From: Mytilus californianus
Lineage: Eukaryota > Mollusca > Bivalvia > Mytilida > Mytilidae
Assembly (NCBI RefSeq): GCF_021869535.1
Contig: NW_026262668.1
Span: 23,813,732-23,877,731 of the forward strand
Length of the DNA stretch: 64,000 nt
Reading direction: 5' to 3'
The notes below the pieces were generated by a model. It saw only the letters and a program-made list of their open reading frames with translations. It made no database searches and was not told where the DNA came from. The position numbers and the translations under genes were made by a program. This document shows, in pieces, positions 12,991 to 23,795 of this stretch. Every line of letters starts with the position of its first letter. The stretch's first letter is position 1.

Positions 12991-15900
12991 TGTTTCGGGC
13001 GAAAAATTTGGAATATTGACAGTAAAGGCATCGAATGTATTATTCACATACGCCCCCTTTAATTTTCAAATAATTAATAAAATAACAAATATACTTAATG
13101 ATGACATCTCTCTTATAGATAACAGCTTCATTGTATTTCTTAGTTCCATTTGATAATCAAAACTAATTTGACATTAATAGTATTATTGTCATTTTAAAAA
13201 GGTGTTGAAACAGACACTCAAATTCATTTTTTGAAATGGTACAAGTATCTGACGTTGACTTTTATTTGAATATTTGATATTGAATTGAATGAAATGATGT
13301 AAATGTAAAAGCCATATATAGTAGTGTTTGTTTTTCATATTTATTTGATGAAACAGCTAAAACCTAGGACTTATATATTAATGTAATAGTCCCAGTTAAA
13401 ACAGAACGGTTAAATATTTCGTAACTATTACATCTGACCACACAAGCGGATAATTTCTTTTGTGCTTCCTACCGGTATGCATATAATTTTCTGAAATTTA
13501 CATCAGTTGTGATGTCGATTTCAATAAATAATTTCAGAACTCCAGGGATACATAGAAATTGCAGAAATATACGTTTCTATCATTAATAAATATTCGCTTG
13601 CATGATCATTTTAATCAGGTGAAAGTGATGATATTATAAAATCAATTCAGAAATTGTTTACTCTCATTTTATAAACTCCCTTCTGGTTTAAAGATATTTG
13701 TTCTTTCTTATACAATCTAAAATCAAATATACTAAATAAACTACTTTTAACTCTATTTCCCTGGACAATTTAAAGATTAAACGTTGTTGAAATGGTAACA
13801 TGAATTTTAGAAATGATGCACGCACATTACAGTTGTGTTTTTGTTCGTGAATGTGCATGTTATTGATTCATCGAATATAGACGGGAATTCTTCCTTAAGT
13901 AATAGTCTTTATTTTCATAATTATTTTTTCATTTGTTTATTTACTTATTCGTTTTGTTCAACCGCTTCTTTTTCCGTTGAAAGGAAAAGTTATTAAAATT
14001 ACTTAAATTAAAATATTTTCATCGGGTTTGTTTTTGTTATTATTATTTTACCAATAAACAATATTAAACTAATTTTATAAATTAATTGGAAATATTCTTA
14101 CATAAAATTACAAGATAATATTGAAAACAAAAACTTACAGAAATAATGTGGGAGATGAAAGTCCAAAAAATAAAGTTATCAGAAATAACACGAATGACTA
14201 GCCTTCGTTTTAAGCGAATTGTTTAGAATTAGCTAATCTTTTTTTTATTTTTTCTCCATTTATTTGAATTTGTAAGCGATACTGGCATTTATATCCGATA
14301 ATATCGTTTTTATGTTATTTTTATGTTGAAAATAATCTGTGAAGATTCGCTTTGGCTAAATCTGCCGAACTGTTGTTGTCATTTGTATCGAGTTTTTTCA
14401 TTGGTCTGTTTAGTTCATAGATATATTCATCCGCATAATTTCTGAAAGTAGTGCGAAAAGTCGTTTATTATATGGCGTGTCTTCACACCGTAAATCTATC
14501 CATATCTAAAATGATGTGTACGGCGGAATAACACCTGTATTAACTCCTTATTTTGTAATAAAAGAGAGTTATGGGAAAATTTGATACCTGATACTGATCA
14601 AGAATTATGATATCGATACATAAAAGTAAACGGAAGATCAAATATATTATTGTTATCAATACACAGTAAGACTACTGTTTATACAGTGTAGTTGATTACT
14701 TATATTTAAAGATGAAAATAATCTTACTTTATATGTATTTGAAAGTTAAGAGAATTATTTTTCGTTGTGGTTCTTTGCTTTAAAAATATTATGTTATTTA
14801 TAATTAAAACAGATAAAAATCAGTTAATTTTTTTTACTTTTCTGATTCACTATTTAATTGAGACAAGCAGTTATGTATTTGCAAATTGACGTTATACAAT
14901 ATCCAGATTTTTTGTTTTTGTTAATTAAATTGATATGAAGTTCAAGAAAATGTCAGTTTTTCAAATCACAAGAGAAAAAAAATAGTCAATCTTAAGCTTT
15001 CCGTCCATAATGAACTCTCTATAATATTTTAAAGCATGCTTTTACCATAATGTAAACAATCTTTAAATCGGGTAATAAAATTGCCATGAAAATACTCGAA
15101 ATTTGTTACAGAAGTGATGGAAATCCTTGGTTCCTAATAAATAACCACGCACACATCAAAATGCCAAGAATGAATTGTCAGCATTGAGACTTCGGGAAAT
15201 GTTAGAACTCTCCTGTCAAGAAAACCATAAAAAGTATAAGATTTCGTCTCTATCACGTGCTGAGATCGCTCTGCAAGCTTGTAAGAAGACTGACAAATTT
15301 GAGAGTCGTTTTCCTTTACATGATTCTGAAATTTAAGATATATTAAAAATGCTTCACACTAAACCCCAAATATATTTGAATTCCAATCCATGCATGGGAT
15401 GTTTTTTACATGTCGTTAAAAAAACTTGATAGTTCTAGTTTAACTCCTACGCATATTCATGTGCCTGTCCCAAGTCAGGAAGCGTGCTCGAGGTTGTGTT
15501 ATGTCTGATCTTAATTTGTTTTTGGTATTTGGAGAATTGTGTGTATCTGGTAGACCTTTGATTGTTTGTGTTAAATTTTAGCACAACTTTTATAGAGCTT
15601 GCCATAGTGTAAAAGTTAAACTCTTGTCTATTGTTGAAAACTGTATGTTGCCCTCTACGTGTCTTTCTGTTATTTTTTTGTCGTTGGGTTGCTGTCACAT
15701 TGAAGTTCACCCAACATCTCCTTTCATTCGTGTCTGTACGAAACAGATATTCCATAAAAACAGATAAATTACATATATTTATCATTTTTCCTGCAAATAA
15801 CAGAAATGTATCTATGAAAAACTTCATTTTACTTAAAACGAATAAATAACACATACTGAAAGCTATTTTATTTATTTCACGCCGATTTTACAACCAGATG

Positions 15901-18612
15901 ACCTTTCAATTCGCCTTTTGAATAACCCCAAGATACAAACCTGCGAAAAAACTGTAACTCTTATTTTGTTTCTTGCTACTCATCTGTGTAATAAAAGATC
16001 AAAAGGATGGAGAAAATATAACTTCAGTTGAGAACAGATGCGTTTAAACACAAGAAACATTAATAATTCTAAACTGTTAGCAAGACATACTATTTATTTA
16101 GTGAGAAATCTGGGCACCGTCTCATACCTTTGTACAACTTCGAAGAAAATGATATTAACGAGTTTTGTAAGTTTTTTTAAATCTTATACCTCACACACCT
16201 TATGATAAAAAATACATTAATCTTTTTATCCCGGAAATCGGATAGTTGAAGTAATGCCTTTACCCCTATATTTTTAGAAGTTAAGAAGACATAACACACG
16301 CCTCCGATAGAAAAAAGTTCCAACCTGGAAAAATACCTCGTTAATAACAGATACTAATAAGGAATACCCAAAGTTGAAGGTCTCGTGCAAAGAGTTTTAG
16401 AATTTACTGTCGTCTGTTGATGTATGTATTTTAGGTTGATAAAAAATTTGTCCATGACCCTCGCCTAGAATGTGGTCGATCAAAATGATGAATTCATATT
16501 CGTTACTTTGCTGATCTTTCAGCGGAGGGTCTGTCACTTGTGGTCTTTTTAAAACAAAAGAGGTAATTACACTGAAAGATTTCACACAAAAAGATAAAGG
16601 TTGATGCATTGGGTTTGTGCATCAATGCATCTAGGTCAGTTTGATACGCAAAATGCAGAAATAGATCTAGATTTGTATCACACTAAAGGTTTGTTTTTAT
16701 GAATATTTTTTCTCAGTGATTTAGTGCACTCGTTCACCACTTTCATAATTATGTCCATAAAAATAACACTCTGTTCAATAAAAAAGCCATCATCGTTATA
16801 TAGTTCAAAGTATCGCTAAGGATATCATCTGATCTTAATTTACCGAAATATATTCCGTATGTATAATACAAGTCGCTGGTTCAAAGAGGTGTATTTTAAC
16901 ACAAGATGATTTTAATTTTATCATTAATGTATAAATTATTGCATATTTCAGAGTGAATTATATCTGAAATATATCTAATTTTATGTGTTGACAGTAGTAT
17001 AATAGGCTTGAAATCAACACCGTTCTAATATTGATAATCGAATGCACCATTGTGCATTGTGTGTTATAGTAGTAACATTAATGAGTGTTAAGACTTTTTT
17101 ACGAGGTATAAGGCGATTTTTGTATGATATATCATACAATTACCAACTTGTTGATAAATTTAATTATGCGATAATAAATTTTATACAAAGATGTTCTAAA
17201 AATATGACTTAATGTACGTATAAGACTGACTTTTGTGTATTGGTGATTGTTAAATGCAGCGAAAGAATTTAAAACAAATGAAGATTAGAAATCGATATAT
17301 ATATATATATATATATTGTAAATTAACTCTTGATTTGTTTACCATTTAATTTTGTGGTACGCGTATTTTTTTATTTATATTTATTTTTCATTGTGATTTT
17401 AAAATTTATTTATTACTAAATTGTTTTCTTGAGATTTTATTGCAAATTTATAATAATATGAACATTAAATAGAATGTAAACGTATGTAAATTAACATAAA
17501 TTTTATCATTTCTACAATAATAAATCAATTAAATTATCCTTATTTGTTTACCTAGAAGGTGAAACAAATCTTTCAGATGGACAAGTTAATAAAATTGATT
17601 TTTAACATTTTGACGTTTCTACAATATCCTAAAGCGAAACTCGCTGTTTTTGAACGATTTACAGCTGTTATTTAAAGAAATTTACAAGCATTATTTTAAC
17701 ATTTATTATTTGTAAACTTGAAAAATATAATTGAACACAAATATCACTGACATTATAGCTTATCGCTGAAAAAGGCAGTTCATTTCACGCCGCAAGGTAT
17801 CGCTGTGATTCCGAAGTAAACATGGCCGCCGACAGAGCGAAAAACCTATATACCTACGCCCAAGTTTGCACTCAACTAAAAAGGTCAGGTATTTTAACAG
17901 CAGGGTACACCGTTGAGATAATTCTAGTCGTTTAATAAACGGCCATCTTTTTCTTCATAGATTAAGTTATTTTTTCTGTCAAATTTAAACTGCTAGGTAA
18001 TCAGTAATTCAGCCGCTAATGTCGACAGTATACACACATTCATATTAATATAAATTATAAAACGACGTCAAAATCCCATTGGCCACCCCAGAACCTATAA
18101 AAACCTCACATCATGTTCATATAAACTACACACCAAAATATAAAGTAATAGTCGAGCTGATTTGTCATTTGACAATTTTTGTCTTATGGCGGTTTACTAA
18201 AGTAATGTGACCCAAATTTCCTTTAATTTATTCATTTTACCTGGGAACAAAAAGTGTATTAAATTATTTCTCTTTTTTGCTGAAATGTACAATTTATTCT
18301 AAAATCTGCATTGCCAGTTTTTTTAGGTGAATAAAGAAAATGCTATTCATCAAAGCTGGGACCAATAGATTAATGTATTAGTTCTACATCAAAGCAGCTA
18401 TTTGACGACCATAAATCTGATATTTCATAATTTCATAATTTTATATATTCGTGTGTTTTTGTTGTCTCTGTTTATTCACTAAACAAAACTCAGTTCTTTT
18501 TCTCTTTCTTTACCACACATATATCTTAACCTCTAAGCTATATTATTTTCATACCTCCAGCTTCACCTCTTATATAAACTCTAATATTTTCAGCATCAAA
18601 CTAAGAGCCGTC
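12991..18612. other. Intergenic DNA upstream of the microRNA
   Basis: AT-rich and largely free of the mussel repeats that crowd the window ends. A degraded segment at about 15430-15745 shares 'tgtgcctgtcccaagtcagg' with the family-A copies. Also present: an (AT)n run at about 17297-17317, a 20-bp perfect palindrome at 17120-17139, and a small open frame at 17822-17935. Confidence 0.55.
17822..17935 (+). other. Small GC-richer open frame with strong start context, possible orphan first exon
   Basis: ATGGCCGCC preceded by AAAC is close to an ideal Kozak start and stands out from the AT-rich surroundings. The frame encodes 37 residues, MAADRAKNLYTYAQVCTQLK followed by 17 more, then TAA. A possible splice donor (TCAG|GTATTT) lies after about 22 codons. 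I recognise no family. It could be a short first exon, a retroposed fragment or chance. Confidence 0.25.
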
Positions 18613-18694
18613 ACTCTGTCATATTTACCCTGTAGAACCGAGCGAGTGGTGTAACTTTAACACTGTTCGATTCTGAGGGTCAATAAGACGGGGT
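18613..18694 (+). ncRNA. mir-10 family: miR-10-family microRNA precursor hairpin
   Basis: The 5' arm contains TACCCTGTAGAACCGAGCG from 18626. Its first part matches miR-10 (UACCCUGUAGAACCGA...) through the seed ACCCUGU and beyond, and then diverges. Hand folding pairs 18625-18648 with 18661-18683: TT/AA, ACCC/GGGT, AGAA/TTCT, CGAGCG/TGTTCG with wobbles, GTG/CAC, with small internal loops and a 12-nt terminal loop (18649-18660). A lower stem of about 11 bp continues outward (18614-18623 with 18684-18693), giving the roughly 33-35 bp stem expected of a Drosha substrate. The expected star strand is 18661-18683. It lies about 3.9 kb upstream of the Hox start codon on the same strand. miR-10-family genes are known to be Hox-linked in bilaterians. 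The exact paralogue name is unresolved; miR-10 itself usually sits between Hox4 and Hox5, so a duplicate such as the one called miR-1991 in some lophotrochozoans should be checked. Confidence 0.88.
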
Positions 18695-21600
18695 CATTTT
18701 CATCAAATGCTTTTAATATTTTTCTGTTTTATTCTTTCTTCTATTTTCCTTGCCAAAATGTCCTTTACGTTTCTCTATTTCTTAGTCAAATTATTTGAAA
18801 TCATTTTTCCTTTTTCTCTTTATAATAAATTACAGGTCTCGTATATAACTCACGCACAGAGAAATATAGAAATTTCAATTTTACAGGTAGGAAAAAAAAA
18901 AACAGAATTTTCAATTTAGTATGAAAGTGATTAATTGTAAATTTCAAGAGAAAGAAAAATACATGTGTAATTGCCTTGGAAAATAATATTACAATAATTT
19001 ACATAATGAAAATTTCTGTAAATTTCCCAAGTGAATATCAAATTTCAAAATAATTCCAAAGCACACTCTCTGAACTTAAAACTTTATTCTTTTTAATTCC
19101 TTCTTGTCGATATCCATGGAAACAAAATGGCTTAGGCAATTATTTGAATTACTACCCACGTGATAATAACATACTTTCCATAACTACGAGAATGTTTATA
19201 TTGACAGATAATTTCCATAAACAGCAATCTTATTGTCCTCAACGTATATTTCAACGTTATAAAAAAAAACCAAACAAACAAAGTCTGTATAAATCATGAT
19301 TAACGCATTCCTTTTGCCTTTAAAAAAGCTCCTATACTATTGTGAAAATATTTCGACTTTTTTATGATTCATTTATTTTTCGGTTTATTGTTCTGATATC
19401 CTAATGGTTTTGTTTGTTTGTTTGTTTGTCGGTTTGCTTGCTTGTTTATTTTGTATATATGCAATGGGATGAAGTGAATAAAATTATTAACATCATCAGA
19501 GACATATAATACATTTGTCTCTGATATCATCATCGTCACTAAAAATTTATTCAGTTTAAAACAGAAACGAATATGTTATTTTTCCTTATGACAATTTCGA
19601 AAAAAAACAATATCATTTATATTCAATTTTCCAAAATTGTAACAAATTGTTAACTATATCTTTTAAGCTATGCATGAAGCAAATAAATATTATTTTACAA
19701 TGTGGCGCTATGCACCTACAGAGGTATACAAAAAGACAGCGCCAATGAGTCGAGAAAAGTCAACTAAGATGACATAGTCATTCCATGGAGAACACAGTAT
19801 GTATTTGTTTATTTTTTCACACTTATGGCGCATAAAAAATAAAAAATGAAATAATCTTTCAACAAGTTGGTTTGGGTACAATAAATGACAAATGGGTTCT
19901 ATAGGATTACACGAGCCCTAACCATATGTTGTGGTCTTTAAATTTCAATAAATTTTACTTTTTTTCTTTATAATTAATGATATTTCTCCTGCCACAAATA
20001 TTAAATGTAATTGATACTGCATTTAAAAGTGTGATTAAGTCAGTCTACTTCAGACTGTTCGTATGTATACTTGCTGTGAAATGCGAAAGAGAACTGTCAT
20101 CGTATGAAAATTTAATTTAACTTCATATGAATAATTCCATTAAATGTTTCAACCTGTTAAATTACTAACATTTTTATACCATGTGTATTGAATATCTCTT
20201 CAAGTGTCTATTGTGTTGCATTATAATTTGTTTATAAATAAATAAACTGTCAAGCAATTGTTCGATTTTACTAGGCTTTTTCTCTTCGTTTGTTTGTCTG
20301 CTTGTTAGTTTGTTTATCGTCATTGTTTTAGTTATATCCTTATGATTGCCCCATCAGGATTGAAATAGACTTCATCATTATTCAGATTTTGAAACAAAGC
20401 TCCATAAATCTCCAACAATCTTGTTAATAAAAATTCTGGCCACATAGTGACCATCGCCAAGTCTCAGATTACTGGACATTGATCAGGACAAAGTAGTAAT
20501 ATGACTGAGGTCAGTGAAAATAACATATTTGACCGCCGACTAAATTGGATACCAAAATCGTGGAAGATAGAATTCACAAGGGATGACAATGTTTGACAGA
20601 ATTGCATTAGAGCTAGTAGTGGAATTTTGTATGGCTGATTTACGACAGAGCCTCAGGACCCAATATTGATTAGGAACTAATACAAAAATAAGCCTTCACA
20701 CGATGTATACTTCCATGTGTGGGTTAAATTTCTCGAGGACAACTTCAACAAAGATGTCACAATCAGACATTTTTATTATTTCAGAACATGATGCACATTG
20801 TGTGCATTGTAAATCATTCATTTTCTATGTTTGCTTCAGATTAATTTAAAGAGTCCATCGGCATTTTACTTTTTTTTCCAAAAGCGAAATAATCTTTAAA
20901 AAAGATATGGAATAAATAATTTTGTATTTAATTTGTGTCTTTCTTCACTTGTTCCTTTTTTTCTTCCTCTATCAAACAAGCATGCAAGCTTCCAAACCTT
21001 GACATAATTCTACTCCAAAAAAGACATTTTGTTAACACTAAATCATAAACCGAGATAACTTTTCTCGCTAATTTTTTAATCCGTAAAATAACATTAAATG
21101 ATAGACATGGATGCTTCTAAAAAGATTGTGAACAACAGAAAAATCAACTTGTCTTAAATCACATTTATCAATTTTTGTGGTTAATTAAATTTTCTGAATG
21201 TGGCGATTTTACAAAATAAATGGATTACAAATATTTCTGATAATGAAGCGAAAAACCCATTTTACACCATAAGCTGTCACTTTTGAGCATTCATCCTATT
21301 TCCAAGATTTGTTTTGCAAACAAAATGCAAAGTATCGTATAATGGAACCGTTACTCTATGAAATGGTTCTTATTTGCAAATTTGATTTATGTTTCTCAGA
21401 AAAATAATCAAAATTGAGTTTATTTAAATTTTCCATGGCTACAGAGACCCAGGTGACGAAAAAGTTTTAATTCTGCGAAATTTCTCGCCAACGTCATTCA
21501 AAAGAAAATTAATTTTATGATTTATTCTTGCACTCTTATTACAAATTTATAAGATACGGCGGTAGAAGGTTCCGATGTCTTGTAAGTTCATCAGAAAATT

Positions 21601-22419
21601 CATGCCAGTATAGCCCAATGCAATATTACTGACTGTATTTAGCAATAAACAACCCAACAGTCATAAAAACGTCTAATCGATCCGAAGGGACCATAAATTT
21701 ATCTAATATTGGAAATTCGTATGATTTCAGTATGTAAACATGGTTACTTTGTAGTATTCAAAGATAAAATTTTATTTACTTTACTTTAATTAACCTTTCA
21801 TAATGAAATAAATAAGAATAAACTATCTATCCTGACTTTCTATTTGTGTAGTAGTATCCATTATATACGTATTGTCTTTTTCTTTTGTTTCCACGTCCAT
21901 TTCAAATATTTATTAGATTTGCGAGTGTTAAAATAATATATGTGTGGTATAAAATTCAACTGGGTTTAATTACCCATTAGATTCCGGTAAAATGATACTC
22001 TTGAACGTTGATGTTCTATTCTTTAGACTCAAGGATTGGTAATTTAAGTCACTTCATTATAATAAGTAAACAATGCGAAATTTATATAACCTTTGTATTT
22101 TTGCTTTGTTAAAAATAAAACGATTGTTTGAAGATCAAATATCAACAGTAAATCTACACATTTTACTTGAAAAGAGATAGCCATTTTATCCGTTTCTGAT
22201 AAATAATGAATAAAAACCAAATTTTAGGTTGTTTATTTTCCGTCAATTGATTACTATGGCAATTTAAGACCTGTTTTAGGTTAATAATAAAATTGTTCGT
22301 TAACTTGGGAGCATATAACAATGAATTGGAATTGAAATAGTCATTTTATTTCCACGTTGTTTCATAGTGAGGGTGTGATTCGGTCATCAGATCAACTTAC
22401 TGAACGAAATTTGTTATCT
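18695..22419. other. Intergenic DNA between microRNA and Hox promoter
   Basis: Same-strand spacer of about 3.7 kb. No gene, dispersed repeat or tandem array found. It contains scattered TAAT and TTTAT homeodomain-type motifs, as expected in AT-rich DNA, so no specific regulatory element is called. Confidence 0.5.
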
Positions 22420-22574
22420 TCGTTTTGATTGGCTAATCGTCTCGTGCTCTGATTTCTATGCAAATGATTTATTTTGGCCGACATTGAGTATGGACGAACA
22501 CAAATCATAGGTTATTTTATTGTATAAGGTCATGAAGTGAGTAAAATAAGAAAAATAAGCTGAAATAGTGGAAA
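22420..22574 (+). promoter_or_regulatory. Putative Hox proximal promoter and 5' UTR
   Basis: The 155 bp before the start codon contain an inverted CCAAT box (ATTGG, 22428-22432) and a perfect octamer ATGCAAAT (22458-22465), a POU-domain binding site. A TATAAGG at 22523-22529 is a weak TATA candidate only about 50 bp from the ATG. The transcription start cannot be fixed from sequence alone. The motifs are observed; promoter function is inferred from position. Confidence 0.5.
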
Positions 22575-23100
22575 ATGAACTCGTATTATCCAGCGTCGTT
22601 TTTCGCACAATATTCATCAGAAAATCCACACATGTCTCATAATGTTGGTTATAATTCGAACAATTTTGGATTTTTAGCATCAAGATTTGCAGATCAGTTA
22701 TCCGCGTATCATAATAATAATTTTAATTCTGAACATCATCGTTTGCCGTCGAACGGATACTCATCTTATCATCAGAACCATGACGCTCATTCAAGGCAGA
22801 ACTCATCAGGAAATAGTGGCGAACATGGAGGGAGACATAATTTTCAGCCTCCCCCTGCACATCAATCAGAGGACAATTTAGTGCCGCGATCGTTCAGTAA
22901 TTGCAGTACAGAAAATTGGAGCCCTCCACCTCATGGGGTACAGTCGAGTTCACCAGATTCGGTTCATAACAGCACAAGTCCCTATTCAACAAATGCAGAT
23001 CCTTGTCCGTTGATGTTGCAGAAAAACTTAAAAACAGACCAGAGTCAGAATTCAGGGAATGAACCGCCAACGCCCTTTTATCCATGGATGGGAATAGTTG
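22575..23100 (+). CDS. Lox4: Central-class Hox protein, coding exon 1 (Lox4-type N-terminus and YPWM hexapeptide)
   Basis: First coding exon of a Hox transcription factor that binds DNA in the nucleus to set axial identity. The ATG lies in a good context (A at -3) and opens with MNSYYPASFF, the kind of start seen in Ubx/Antp-class proteins (MxSYF). Residues 1-165 are low-complexity, rich in Ser, Asn, His, Gln and Pro. The hexapeptide YPWM, which contacts Extradenticle/Pbx cofactors, is at residues 169-172 (23079-23090). The exon ends in phase 1 at a consensus donor (GTAAGT at 23101). Reading on without splicing adds only two residues before a stop, so splicing is required. Joined to exon 2 it gives a 271-residue protein with a 9-residue linker between YPWM and the homeodomain. 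Hox identity is near certain. Lox4 rather than Lox2 rests on remembered family features and should be confirmed by a tree. Confidence 0.93.
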
Positions 23101-23526
23101 GTAAGTAACAAGAATAAAAAGAATAAATATTAATAAATATTTATATAGTTTTATCAATAACGGATCTGACATATTTATGAAAGGGTTAAAATCACATAAA
23201 ATCATGCTTACAATTACCGTGCAATGTGTTTCTCGTTATTCATATAATTTTATTAAATAATGTTCTTAAAATATCGTTTAATGGCCACAGAAATAATGTT
23301 GTTGGTAGTCGTTTAAAATTAAAAAAAATGGGTCTCAAAAATTTATCTTATATAGCGTTGATACCACCTTAAATATTCAATTTACAACGAATTAATTTGA
23401 ATTAAAAATATACAATGACTTATTCAAATATTATTTAATAGAATGTAAACACCTGAATATTATTTATTACAATTAATAAATCATAACAATGTTCTTGAAG
23501 TATGTGTCTGAGACATAAAAAAAAAC

Positions 23527-23795
23527 GAAAACACATTCATTTTCATTTCTGTAAGAACATAAACATTGTATATATATCATTGTATTTACATTTTTTGGTA
23601 TAAGGACATTATATGGGGTCAGTTGAGTGAAAACCATTTTATCTTCACTAATATTTTCAAATGAAAACACATTCATTTTCATTTCTGTAAGAACATAAAT
23701 ATTGTATATATATCGTTGTATTAACATTTTTTGGTATTAGGACATTATATCGGGTCAATTAAGTAAAACCATTTTATCTTCACTAATTTTTAAGA
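23527..23795. repeat. 136-bp tandem duplication in the intron
   Basis: GAAAACACATTCATTTTCAT begins at 23527 and again at 23663. The copies also share 'tctgtaagaacataaa', 'cattttttggtat' and 'aaccattttatcttcacta'. High identity indicates a fairly recent event. Confidence 0.9.

Noticed and set aside
15447-15854. 135-codon open frame on the minus strand, longest after the Hox exon
   Set aside because: Lies over a degraded repeat ('tgcctgtcccaagtcagg') and shows no domain or codon signal; likely chance in repeat-derived sequence.
18451-18654. 67-codon open frame overlapping the microRNA 5' arm
   Set aside because: Low-complexity hydrophobic frame in AT-rich DNA; the hairpin explains the conserved part.
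19709-19750. TGGCGCT...AGCGCCA hairpin as a possible second microRNA
   Set aside because: Only a 7-bp stem with a long loop; does not meet precursor criteria.
20501-20596. Short open frame starting MTEVSENNIFDRRLNW
   Set aside because: Only 31 codons, no splice or promoter context, no recognised family.
22687-22881. 64-codon open frame overlapping exon 1 in another frame
   Set aside because: Shadow of the Hox exon; no domain, and the Hox frame fully explains the composition.
22894-23205. 103-codon open frame on the minus strand across the exon 1 end
   Set aside because: Antisense shadow of the coding exon and donor region with no protein features.
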